From Planctomycetota bacterium (GTDB taxonomy: Bacteria; Planctomycetota; Phycisphaerae; UBA1845), in NCBI GenBank assembly GCA_022566435.1, contig JADFIX010000122.1, positions 1,440 to 8,323 of the forward strand: a stretch of DNA of 6,884 nucleotides, read 5' to 3'. Under the pieces are notes generated by a model. It was not told where the DNA came from, did no database searches, and saw nothing but the letters and a program-made list of their open reading frames with translations. The position numbers and the translations under genes were made by a program. Shown piece after piece: positions 1-5,781 of the stretch. Numbering within the stretch: the stretch's first letter is position 1; every line of letters starts with the position of its first letter.

Positions 1-2
1 GT

Positions 3-308
3 GCTGAGGAACTCCCGTCGCTCAATATCGAAATTTCGCTTCTTACCGAGCCGGTGGAAACCACCGATCCATTGTCGCTGGTGCTCGGGTATCACGGAAT
101 CATTGTCCGATGTGGGGAGCAATTCGGTTGTTTTCTGCCGAAAGTGGCGCCGGAGCGAAATTGGAACGCCGAGCAATTCCTCTCGAACTGCTGTACGATG
201 AAGGCGGAGTTGCCTGCCGACGCATGGCGCAAACCCGACACGAGCGTCTGGCTGTTTAGGGCACAAGTGGTATCGGAAAAAGAATTGGCCAAGAACACGA
301 CCGGCTAG
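3..308 (+). CDS. amrA: AMMECR1-domain protein (AmmeMemoRadiSam system protein A), 3' part
   Basis: This is the C-terminal 101 residues of an AMMECR1-family protein; the start lies left of the window and the stop is TAG at 306-308. The reading frame is open from base 3. The visible part begins with the 'ELPSLNIEISLLTEPV' strand typical of the family. It continues with 'GYHGIIVR' (family form G.HGL.V..G), 'FLPKVAPERNWNAEQFL' (LLPQVA.E..W....FL) and a conserved tail 'LPADAW' plus 'TSVWLFRAQVV'. In bacteria and archaea this domain accompanies a Memo-family protein and a radical-SAM protein (the AmmeMemoRadiSam set), whose biochemical role is not settled; the partners would have to lie upstream, outside the window. 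The last residues (KELAKNTTG) look like a non-conserved tail. The family call is from remembered sequence patterns and is firm. Function beyond the family name cannot be assigned. Confidence 0.85.
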   Translation, partial: AEELPSLNIEISLLTEPVETTDPLSLVLGYHGIIVRCGEQFGCFLPKVAPERNWNAEQFLSNCCTMKAELPADAWRKPDTSVWLFRAQVVSEKELAKNTTG

Positions 309-347
309 CCGCACCGCTGCCGGCGTTTGATGGTAGCATCCGGGCGA

Positions 348-734
348 ATGTCGGATAGTCGTATACATGCCGTAGACCACGTCCATATTGAAGCCGGGAA
401 AGGGCAGGAGGACGAACTCCAATGGTTCTACGGCGAGGTCGGAGGACTGGAACGTTTGCCCGATTCGACCCGGCAGCCGACTGGGATACGATTCCGTTCC
501 GCGCAGCTGGAATTGCGTATCGCGCTCTCAGAGCGCCCGCGCATCGAAGCTGTAGGCTGTAGGGTTACGTTACTTGTGACGTCGCTAGAGGAGACGATGG
601 CGGCCCTCGATGAGCGGGCAATCGACTACGAGCGGCTTAGCGACATGATGTGGACAAGCCGCCGGATTGAGACCCACGATCCTGCCGGAAATCGGGTGGC
701 TTTCAAGCAGGAATGGGCGAGTGGCCCGCTCTAG
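348..734 (+). CDS. VOC-superfamily (glyoxalase/bleomycin-resistance fold) small protein
   Basis: This is a protein of about 128 residues with the layout of a single VOC (vicinal oxygen chelate) domain. The first module begins 'AVDHVHIEAG' and runs through 'WFYGEVGGLERLP', the usual helix of glyoxalase-fold proteins. The second module ends in 'HDPAGNRVAFKQE', matching the family's 'DP.GN...E' signature. Candidate metal ligands are the histidines near residues 11-13 and the glutamate of KQE, but the substrate cannot be inferred, and many such proteins are uncharacterised. The start is uncertain. ATG at 348 sits just before the conserved domain; ATG at 330 (or TTG at 327) would add six or seven residues, and none has a clear Shine-Dalgarno sequence. 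It lies 39 bases after the AMMECR1 gene on the same strand, so the two may be co-transcribed. The stop is TAG. Confidence 0.8.
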   Translation: MSDSRIHAVDHVHIEAGKGQEDELQWFYGEVGGLERLPDSTRQPTGIRFRSAQLELRIALSERPRIEAVGCRVTLLVTSLEETMAALDERAIDYERLSDMMWTSRRIETHDPAGNRVAFKQEWASGPL

Positions 735-777
735 AGCCGGGTCGAGCCGTTTTTCGAGCTGTTTGGAAATGTTTTGG

Positions 778-795
778 GATTTTTCGAGAAAAATC
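778..795. promoter_or_regulatory. AT-rich perfect palindrome just upstream of a -35 box
   Basis: GATTTTT at 778-784 and AAAAATC at 789-795 form a perfect 7-bp inverted repeat around the loop CGAG. It ends two bases before the -35 hexamer at 798. It could be a repressor or activator operator, or its A-tract could act as an UP-like element. It could also be the tail of transcription from the VOC gene, since it follows that stop by 43 bases, but the stem has no GC-rich part, which makes an intrinsic terminator unlikely. The palindrome is seen directly; the role is inferred. Confidence 0.4.
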
Positions 796-797
796 AC

Positions 798-826
798 GTG
801 ACAGTAGCGTTGGACCCGTGTATAGT
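798..826 (+). promoter_or_regulatory. sigma70-type promoter upstream of the coaE leader
   Basis: GTGACA (798-803, five of six matches to TTGACA) is separated by exactly 17 bases from TATAGT (821-826, five of six matches to TATAAT). The predicted transcription start is near 832-834, at the foot of a strong hairpin. This is the best promoter-like match I saw in the window. It points at coaE, 230 bases downstream, or at a separate small RNA. Confidence 0.6.
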
Positions 827-830
827 AGGG

Positions 831-1036
831 CAGCCCGGCTGAGATAGCGGGCTGATATGCCTGTCGCAGTTTGCCACTCCGTTTTGTTGACTCCGTATTT
901 TCCTCGGTTTCGGCAGGTTAGAAGAGTTGTTTGCTCGATCGGCCTCAGGCGACGGGTGGTGCCAAGAGGTGTCCGTGTTTTTCGGTTGCGCGATTACGCC
1001 GAGTGACCGGTGGCATCCTATTGAACGGTCTTTTTT
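831..1036 (+). ncRNA. candidate structured leader or small RNA upstream of coaE
   Basis: The 323-base gap between the VOC gene and coaE has no convincing coding sequence but several stacked potential helices behind a good promoter. These are a 5' hairpin 831-836/849-854 continued by 838-840/846-848 with one bulged G; a 9-pair helix 859-867/949-957 (two wobbles); inside it, smaller helices 872-875/912-915 and 879-881/905-907; and a 7-pair helix 958-964/1011-1017 (one wobble). A 5-bp stem 1005-1009/1026-1030 then leads straight into T6 at 1031-1036. The last two helices interleave, so they either exclude each other or form an H-type pseudoknot. I do not recognise a known RNA family: no TPP, cobalamin, 6S, SRP, tmRNA or RNase P signature holds up. 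It could be an attenuator for coaE, a free small RNA of about 205 nt, or chance pairing. Confidence 0.3.
1005..1036 (+). terminator. possible intrinsic terminator/attenuator before coaE
   Basis: GACCG (1005-1009) pairs perfectly with CGGTC (1026-1030), followed at once by six T (1031-1036). The stem is short (5 bp) and the loop long (16 nt), so termination would be weak unless the loop folds further. Its place 21 bases before the coaE start codon is unusual for an ordinary gene-end terminator, and suggests conditional read-through or the end of a small RNA. Confidence 0.35.
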
Positions 1037-1057
1037 CGAGCGTTTGGTGGTAGAAAC

Positions 1058-1711
1058 TTGTCGGCAGTGGAACCATCGGGCAAAAAGCCGATCATCGGAT
1101 TGGCCGGTGGGATTGGTGCCGGAAAGTCGTCTGTGGCTCGCATACTCGAGTCGCTGGGCGCAGCCGTCATCGATTCGGATCAACAAGTGCGTGAGCTGTA
1201 TAGCGATCCGCATGTTATGAGTGTGGTTCGTCAGTGGTGGGGTGAATGCGTCATCGGCCGGGACGGCTGTGTGGACCGTCAGGCGGTCGCGACGATCGTA
1301 TTCAAGGCAGCTGCCGAACTTGAGCGTTTGGAGCGGCTCTTGTATCCTCGGTTGGCCCGCGGACGAGAGGAGCAAATCAAAGTACATCAAAGGGACCCTA
1401 GCGTTCGTGCGATTGTGCTTGATTCGCCTAAGTTGTATGAGGTTGGGCTGGACAAAATTTGCGATGCCGTCATTTTTATAGACGTCGACTGGACGGTTCG
1501 GTCGAAACGGGTGACTGCCTCACGAGGATGGGACTTGGCACAGTTGCAGCAACGGGAGAAACTTTTAATATCACTTGATCGGAAGCGGACAATGGCCGAT
1601 CATATCGTAGAGAACCATGCCGATACGGCCGCGTTGAGCGGCGAGATTCGGCGCGTTTTTTCCTCTATTCTTGCCGCCGGCCAAAACGACGTAACAAGCC
1701 AATGCTCTTGA
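1058..1711 (+). CDS. coaE: dephospho-CoA kinase
   Basis: This is a 217-residue P-loop kinase that transfers phosphate from ATP to the 3'-hydroxyl of dephospho-CoA, the last step of cytosolic coenzyme A synthesis; its length is normal for the family. The N-terminal 'IGLAGGIGAGKSSVARIL' (residues about 12-29) contains the Walker A loop GGIGAGKS. 'AAVIDSDQQVRELY' corresponds to the family's D.D substrate region, and 'LYPRL' to the usual L.P.. motif after the CoA-binding helices. 'LDSPKLYEVGLDKICDAVIFIDV' matches the family's 'D.P.L.E.G.....D.V..V', and the lid region 'RGW...QLQQRE' and 'KRTMADHIVEN' follows. The start is not secure: TTG at 1058 or GTG at 1067, since an in-frame TGA at 1022 precludes anything much longer, and no strong ribosome site is visible. 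The gene sits behind the structured leader and 86 bases before rho. Confidence 0.93.
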   Translation: MSAVEPSGKKPIIGLAGGIGAGKSSVARILESLGAAVIDSDQQVRELYSDPHVMSVVRQWWGECVIGRDGCVDRQAVATIVFKAAAELERLERLLYPRLARGREEQIKVHQRDPSVRAIVLDSPKLYEVGLDKICDAVIFIDVDWTVRSKRVTASRGWDLAQLQQREKLLISLDRKRTMADHIVENHADTAALSGEIRRVFSSILAAGQNDVTSQCS

Positions 1712-1725
1712 ACGAGCATTGCTCG
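1700..1725 (+). other. overlapping hairpins at the coaE stop / rho leader
   Basis: An 8-bp perfect stem, CAATGCTC (1700-1707) with GAGCATTG (1714-1721) around the loop TTGAAC, spans the coaE stop codon. A second perfect stem, CGAGC/GCTCG (1713-1717/1721-1725, loop ATT), reuses its 3' arm, so the two cannot form together. No T-run follows, so this is not a standard intrinsic terminator. It could protect the mRNA end or separate coaE from rho. Confidence 0.4.
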
Positions 1726-1783
1726 CTACATCAGGATTGCAAGAAACGTACTAACAGGTAAACAAAAGAACCTATTGTCCTTC

Positions 1784-1790
1784 AGGAGGA
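1784..1790 (+). promoter_or_regulatory. strong Shine-Dalgarno site of rho
   Basis: AGGAGGA lies seven bases before the ATG at 1798 and is the clearest ribosome binding site in the window. It selects the ATG at 1798 over the TTG at 1795 directly upstream. Confidence 0.85.
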
Positions 1791-1797
1791 TTGTTTG

Positions 1798-3252
1798 ATG
1801 GCGAAAGCCACCACCACTAAGACGCGCACCACGCGCAAGAAGACCACGTCGTCGTCCAAAACATCAGCGACCCGAGCCGCATCGACCGTGGCGGAAGCCG
1901 AGCCGGTGCAAGAGAAGCCGGAACCGCCCGTCGTCGAGGAAATCGAAGGCCCGATTGACGCGGAAACCCACGCCAAATACGAAGAGATCAAGCGCGGCGA
2001 AATCCACATCACGGAATTGCAACGCATGACCGTGCAGGAGTTGCACGATGTGGCCAAGACCGAAGGGTTGAGCGAATACACCGGCCTCAAGAAGCAGGAT
2101 CTTGTTTTCAAGATTCTCAAGGACCGCATCAACCGCGACGGGCTGATGTATGGGGAAGGTGTGCTCGAAATACTCCCCGACGGATTCGGCTTTCTTCGAA
2201 GCCCGGAATACAATTACTTGCCCTGCCCGGACGACATCTATATCAGCCCGTCGCAGATTCGCCGGTTCGGTCTCCGGAACGGGCATATCGTCGCGGGACA
2301 GATTCGACCGCCTAAAGAGTCCGAACGATACTTCGCGCTTCTTCGCGTGGAGGCCATCAACTACGAAGACCCCAATGCGGTCACCGAGAAAACCAACTTC
2401 GAGGACCTAACGGTCCTCCATCCGGACGATCGCTACATCCTCGAAACCGAACCCGAAGAAATCAACATGCGCATCGTGGACTTGGTGACGCCGATCGGAA
2501 AGGGGCAACGAATGCTCGTTGTCGCCCCGCCGCGTACCGGAAAAACCGTCTTGCTTCAGAAGATGGCCAACGGCATCGCCAAGAACCATCCGGAAACCTA
2601 CATTTTCATCCTACTCATCGACGAACGTCCGGAAGAAGTCACCGAAATGCAACGCAACACCACGGCGGAAGTCGTGAGCTCGACCTTCGACGAGCCGGCA
2701 TCGCGTCACGTGCAGGTATCGGAGATGGTGATCGAGAAGGCCAAGCGATTGGTGGAATATGGACGCGATGTCGTCGTCCTTCTGGACTCGATCACCCGGC
2801 TGGCGCGGGCGTACAATACCGAAGTTCCTCATTCCGGTAAGATTCTCTCCGGCGGTATCGATGCCAACGCTTTGCAAAGGCCCAAACGCTTCTTCGGTGC
2901 CGCACGAAACATGGAAGAAGGCGGCTCACTGACCATCATCGGGACCGCCCTGGTCGACACCGGCTCCAAAATGGATGAAGTCATCTTCGAGGAATTCAAG
3001 GGGACGGGTAACAGCGAGCTGCATCTGGACCGTCGTCTCGTCGACCGCCGCGTGTGGCCGGCCATCGATATTGCTGGTTCGGGCTCTCGAAAGGAAGAAT
3101 TGCTGCTCGATCCCAAGGAGTTGGAGTTGGTCTACCGGCTGCGGCGTGTGCTATCAGACATGAATGTCGTAGAAGCCATCGAGCTACTCCGGGCACGGCT
3201 CCAAAAGTGCAGGACCAACGCCGAATTCTTGATGACCATGAATTTGGCCTGA
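1798..3252 (+). CDS. rho: transcription termination factor Rho
   Basis: This is the hexameric RNA-dependent ATPase that ends transcription by translocating along nascent RNA. The 484-residue product is very close to the E. coli type over its core. A Rho_N helical domain is at about 80-117 ('[20 protein letters not shown]'). The primary RNA-binding cold-shock fold carries DGFGFLR at 128-134 and '[20 protein letters not shown]'. Walker A APPRTGKT is at 243-250 (K249), and Walker B with '[16 protein letters not shown]' at 325-340 (D330). The Q-loop region is '[20 protein letters not shown]', the R-loop region '[11 protein letters not shown]', and the arginine finger is R431 in GSRKEEL. It is about 65 residues longer than E. 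coli Rho. The excess is an N-terminal extension, first Lys/Arg/Thr/Ser-rich (about 1-35) and then Glu/Pro-rich, probably disordered. The stop is TGA. Its own mRNA may be attenuated, as known for rho in enterobacteria, but nothing here proves it. Confidence 0.98.
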   Translation: MAKATTTKTRTTRKKTTSSSKTSATRAASTVAEAEPVQEKPEPPVVEEIEGPIDAETHAKYEEIKRGEIHITELQRMTVQELHDVAKTEGLSEYTGLKKQDLVFKILKDRINRDGLMYGEGVLEILPDGFGFLRSPEYNYLPCPDDIYISPSQIRRFGLRNGHIVAGQIRPPKESERYFALLRVEAINYEDPNAVTEKTNFEDLTVLHPDDRYILETEPEEINMRIVDLVTPIGKGQRMLVVAPPRTGKTVLLQKMANGIAKNHPETYIFILLIDERPEEVTEMQRNTTAEVVSSTFDEPASRHVQVSEMVIEKAKRLVEYGRDVVVLLDSITRLARAYNTEVPHSGKILSGGIDANALQRPKRFFGAARNMEEGGSLTIIGTALVDTGSKMDEVIFEEFKGTGNSELHLDRRLVDRRVWPAIDIAGSGSRKEELLLDPKELELVYRLRRVLSDMNVVEAIELLRARLQKCRTNAEFLMTMNLA

Positions 3253-3320
3253 CGCGTCGCGGCGGCCCCGTGGCAGGCGTCGGCTCGAGGCAGCCGAGTC
3301 ATTGACGGAACGGATGCTTG

Positions 3321-3557
3321 ATGGACATCAGTATCAAATACTGCATGCAGTGAAACTACTACCCCACGGCCGCCAGTTTGGCGGAGGCGATCAAGGGCAA
3401 ATTCGGCGTCGAGGCCGAGATGATCGAGGGCGGTGGCGGCATTTTCGACGTGCACGTCAACGGCACTCAGATATGGCATAAGAAGGAAATCGGCCGTTTC
3501 CCGGAGCACGACGAGGTGCTTGATCGAATCTCCGAGTTGTCCGTCGCCAAGCGGTAA
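3321..3557 (+). CDS. SelW/Rdx-family selenoprotein (CxxU), read through in-frame TGA
   Basis: This is a 78-residue thioredoxin-like redox protein that needs selenocysteine insertion at the TGA of 3351-3353. Translation from ATG 3321 gives MDISIKYCMQ, then Sec at residue 11, then NYYPTAASLAEAIKGKFGV and a domain with the SelW/Rdx hallmarks 'GGGGIFDVHVNG' (37-48) and 'IWHKKEIGRFPE' (51-62). The motif C8-M-Q-U11 sits after the first beta strand, exactly where SelW proteins carry CxxU and their non-selenium relatives CxxC. The frame runs on for 67 codons past the TGA to TAA at 3555, and its conservation there shows that TGA is not the gene end. Family length is about 75-95 residues, so the protein is complete. 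A GGA (3312-3314) six bases before the ATG is a modest ribosome site. It starts 68 bases after rho and is convergent with the CLC gene. A TGC-to-TGA mutation or sequencing error is the alternative. The SECIS-like hairpin favours true Sec. Confidence 0.88.
3351..3353 (+). other. selenocysteine codon (TGA) in the SelW-like gene
   Basis: This in-frame TGA is at codon 11, in the second redox position of a CxxU motif. The same genome stretch uses TGA as a true stop for coaE (1709-1711) and rho (3250-3252), so it is local recoding and not a changed genetic code. Confidence 0.85.
3370..3384 (+). promoter_or_regulatory. candidate bacterial SECIS hairpin
   Basis: CCGCC (3370-3374) and GGCGG (3380-3384) form a perfect 5-bp GC stem around the loop AGTTT. 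The loop starts 21 bases after the TGA and has G as its second base, followed by T. Bacterial SECIS elements are known to lie inside the coding sequence just after the UGA, with a small apical loop 16-37 nt away and a G in one of the first two loop positions, and this fits each point. SelB with Sec-tRNA would bind here. No convincing lower stem was found. Confidence 0.7.
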
Positions 3558-3558
3558 C

Positions 3559-3573
3559 GGCCGTTTGTCGGCC
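3559..3573. other. short hairpin between convergent genes
   Basis: GGCCG (3559-3563) and CGGCC (3569-3573) form a perfect 5-bp stem directly after the TAA of the SelW-like gene, in the 97-base gap between convergent stops. There is no T-run on either strand, so it is at most a weak or Rho-assisted transcript end. Confidence 0.3.
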
Positions 3574-3654
3574 TGCGTCATTCACCATGCCGACGGCGGT
3601 TAGCCGCATGTGCCTTTCGCATCCGACGAAGGTACCGGCGGCAACATCGTCGAC

Positions 3655-5748
3655 CTATTCCGTTCCAGGTTGACCGCGTTCGAGGCATCGGACCTTGTCG
3701 TCAGGCCCGATGACCAGCAGCACATCACCCGACCGGAAGGTGTAATCGGCGCCGGGGCTTGCACGGACTACGTCCTCTCCTGCTCCGTCTCGCTGCCTGA
3801 CTATCAGTACCGTGACCTCAAAGCGATTGCGAATGTCCAGGGTGCCAAGGCTTCGGCCCACAAACGACGCCGGTACGGGAACCTCGACCATACTCGTATT
3901 CTTGACCGCGGGGATCGATTCGGCATGCCGATTCCCGCCCAGGCTCGACGCCATGCTGGAGGCCATGTCGCGTTTGAAGATTTCGGCGTTGTAGCGCTGG
4001 ATGACATCTTCCGGCCAGATGACGCCGACAAGGCGACCGTTTTCCATCACGGGCACCTCACCACGGTAGAGCGCCAGCCGTTTCATCACTTCCGCCAGGG
4101 AATCCGTCGGATCGGCGACTGACATCGCGGTTTCCTGCATCAGATCCTGCGCGATGAGCACGTCCTTTAGAGTGGAAGTATCCGCCATGGCCGACCGAAT
4201 ATGACTGGCCGTGATCACGCCCAACAAGCGCCGATCGTCATCGACTACGAAAATCGAGCTTCCCGGGTGTTCGATGAACTTCGACACGACCGATATCAAC
4301 CCCGCGTCGGAGCGCACCGTGACCATGTCGCGGCGCATCTCGTCACGCACGAGGACGTGCCGCAGGACATCGACGTCCTGACCCTTGTGAATGTCCACAC
4401 CGCGCCGCAATAGCTTGATCGTGTAGATCGAGCCCGTCTGCAGCCGCGTCGCCAAAAGCGTGGCGATGATCGCGCTGATCATCAGCGGCAGCATAATCTT
4501 GTAGTCGGCCGTCAGCTCGAAGATGATCACGATCGCCGTAATCGGGGCATATGTGGTTCCGGCAACGACGGCTGCCATCCCCACCAACGCATACGCGCCC
4601 GGGCCCGCGGTGCTCTCCGGCCATATCGAGTGAATCAAGGTTCCTAATCCGCCACCCACCATCGCGCCGATGAACAGCGAAGGCGCGAAGATGCCGCCCG
4701 AGCCGCCCGAACCGATCGTGATGGAGACGGCGAGGATCTTTACGACGACGAGGACGAGCAGGAGATGCCAGACCATCTGCCCGTGAAGGGCTTGGCCGAT
4801 CGCCTCGTACCCCACGCCAAAGATCTCGGGAAACCATAAGCCGATGATCCCGACCAGCGTACCGCCCAAAAGTGTCTTGATCGGAGGCCAAATGCGGGGC
4901 TTGTCGAACAGGTCTTCGGCGAAATACAGAAATCGTGTGAAGGCTAGGGCAGCCAGCCCGGCCAGGATGCCGAGCACGGCGTAGGCGAACAGCTCGTAGG
5001 AACTCTCGACGCTGTGTTGAGGCACATCGAACGCCGGTGCGTCCCCGAGATAATGCCGGCCCACGACGGTTGCGGCAACCGATGCGATGACAATAGGCGA
5101 GAATTGCATGACGCCGAAGTCGGCCAGGACAATCTCGACTGCAAACAGCGCACCGGCGACCGGGGCGTTGAACGTTCCGGCGATCCCTGCCGCCACGCCA
5201 CATCCCACAAGCGTTCGCAGCCGGCGTTCGTCGATACCTAGCCATTGGCCGACCGTCGACCCGAAGGCCGAGCCGATCTGTACGATCGGACCTTCGCGGC
5301 CGACCGATCCTCCCGAAGCGATGCAGATCGCCGAGGCGAACATCTTGGCCACGACGACGCGCGGTCGGATGCGCCCACCGCGCAGCGCGACCGCTTCCAT
5401 GACCTCCGGAACCCCGTGCCCTTTGGCTTCTCGGGCGAAGTAATGGATGATCATTCCGCACAGCAGGCCCCCAGTGCTCGGAACCACGATCTTCCACCAG
5501 AACGGAAGCTGGCGGATGTAATCGATCGTGTAGTCGCCGGCCTGCCAGGAAATCTGGTTGCCCAGGCCGATCAGCTTCCGAAACCAGACGGCAAACAGAC
5601 CGCCGCCGAGGCCGATGACCAACGCGACGAGTACCATGTAGACGTGGTCGGACTCGCGCAGCTCCCCGTGAACCCGCTTCAAGAATCTCAGTGGACTTCG
5701 AACTACGTCGATCATTGGCTGACCGGGCACGTTTCCATGCTCAACCAT
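3655..5748 (-). CDS. CLC-family chloride channel or Cl-/H+ antiporter with CBS pair and TrkA-C-like tail
   Basis: This is an integral membrane anion transporter of about 697 residues, numbered from ATG 5748. The CLC membrane domain fills about residues 36-450 with many hydrophobic helices. Helix-N-terminus motifs are GHGVP (110-114), GREGP (150-154, gating glutamate E152), GGIFAP (351-356) and the central tyrosine Y442 in 'SIYTIKLL'. Two CBS domains follow (about 468-524 and 534-589; nucleotide-sensing modules), then a TrkA-C-like regulatory domain (about 619-689, 'VGRSLGTLDIRNRFEVTVLI'). Unlike E. coli ClcA, the selectivity-filter serine is His111. The place of the internal proton glutamate in 'LFAVEIVLADF' is Ile206, as I align it. 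This start is chosen because GGAGG precedes the ATG, although very closely; TTG 5781 (708 residues) and ATG 5715 are alternatives. The stop is TAG at 3655-3657. The gene is convergent with the SelW-like gene. Confidence 0.95.
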   Translation of the reverse strand: MVEHGNVPGQPMIDVVRSPLRFLKRVHGELRESDHVYMVLVALVIGLGGGLFAVWFRKLIGLGNQISWQAGDYTIDYIRQLPFWWKIVVPSTGGLLCGMIIHYFAREAKGHGVPEVMEAVALRGGRIRPRVVVAKMFASAICIASGGSVGREGPIVQIGSAFGSTVGQWLGIDERRLRTLVGCGVAAGIAGTFNAPVAGALFAVEIVLADFGVMQFSPIVIASVAATVVGRHYLGDAPAFDVPQHSVESSYELFAYAVLGILAGLAALAFTRFLYFAEDLFDKPRIWPPIKTLLGGTLVGIIGLWFPEIFGVGYEAIGQALHGQMVWHLLLVLVVVKILAVSITIGSGGSGGIFAPSLFIGAMVGGGLGTLIHSIWPESTAGPGAYALVGMAAVVAGTTYAPITAIVIIFELTADYKIMLPLMISAIIATLLATRLQTGSIYTIKLLRRGVDIHKGQDVDVLRHVLVRDEMRRDMVTVRSDAGLISVVSKFIEHPGSSIFVVDDDRRLLGVITASHIRSAMADTSTLKDVLIAQDLMQETAMSVADPTDSLAEVMKRLALYRGEVPVMENGRLVGVIWPEDVIQRYNAEIFKRDMASSMASSLGGNRHAESIPAVKNTSMVEVPVPASFVGRSLGTLDIRNRFEVTVLIVRQRDGAGEDVVRASPGADYTFRSGDVLLVIGPDDKVRCLERGQPGTE

Positions 5749-5781
5749 ACCCTCCGATCCGAGGTGGCCCGGGTTCGCCAA

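Noticed and set aside
836..870. CTGAGAT followed by GGGCTGAT, similar to pieces of a TPP riboswitch
   Set aside because: The pieces lie in the loop and arm of one local hairpin. The rest of the TPP consensus (the second conserved arm and the closing stem) is absent, and the downstream gene is not a thiamine gene.
871..880. GCCACT, similar to a piece of the cobalamin riboswitch
   Set aside because: No B12 box or matching core is present nearby; a single hexamer is not evidence.
1737..1764. TTGCAA-N16-TAAACA as a promoter of rho
   Set aside because: The -10 part matches only three of six consensus bases, so it is too weak to report as a feature.
1701..1797. Read-through of the coaE TGA as a second selenocysteine site
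   Set aside because: The codons after the TGA show no family pattern, the hairpin surrounds the stop instead of following it at SECIS distance, and CoaE already has full family length.
3132..3581. 149-residue minus-strand open frame across the end of rho and the SelW-like gene
   Set aside because: It is antisense to two recognised proteins, has no family pattern of its own and no ribosome site; it is a shadow of GC-rich codon usage.
4343..5497. 384-residue minus-strand open frame inside the CLC gene in another frame
   Set aside because: Its composition is extremely Arg/Gly/His-rich, typical of an out-of-frame reading of a GC-rich gene; the CLC frame explains the region fully.
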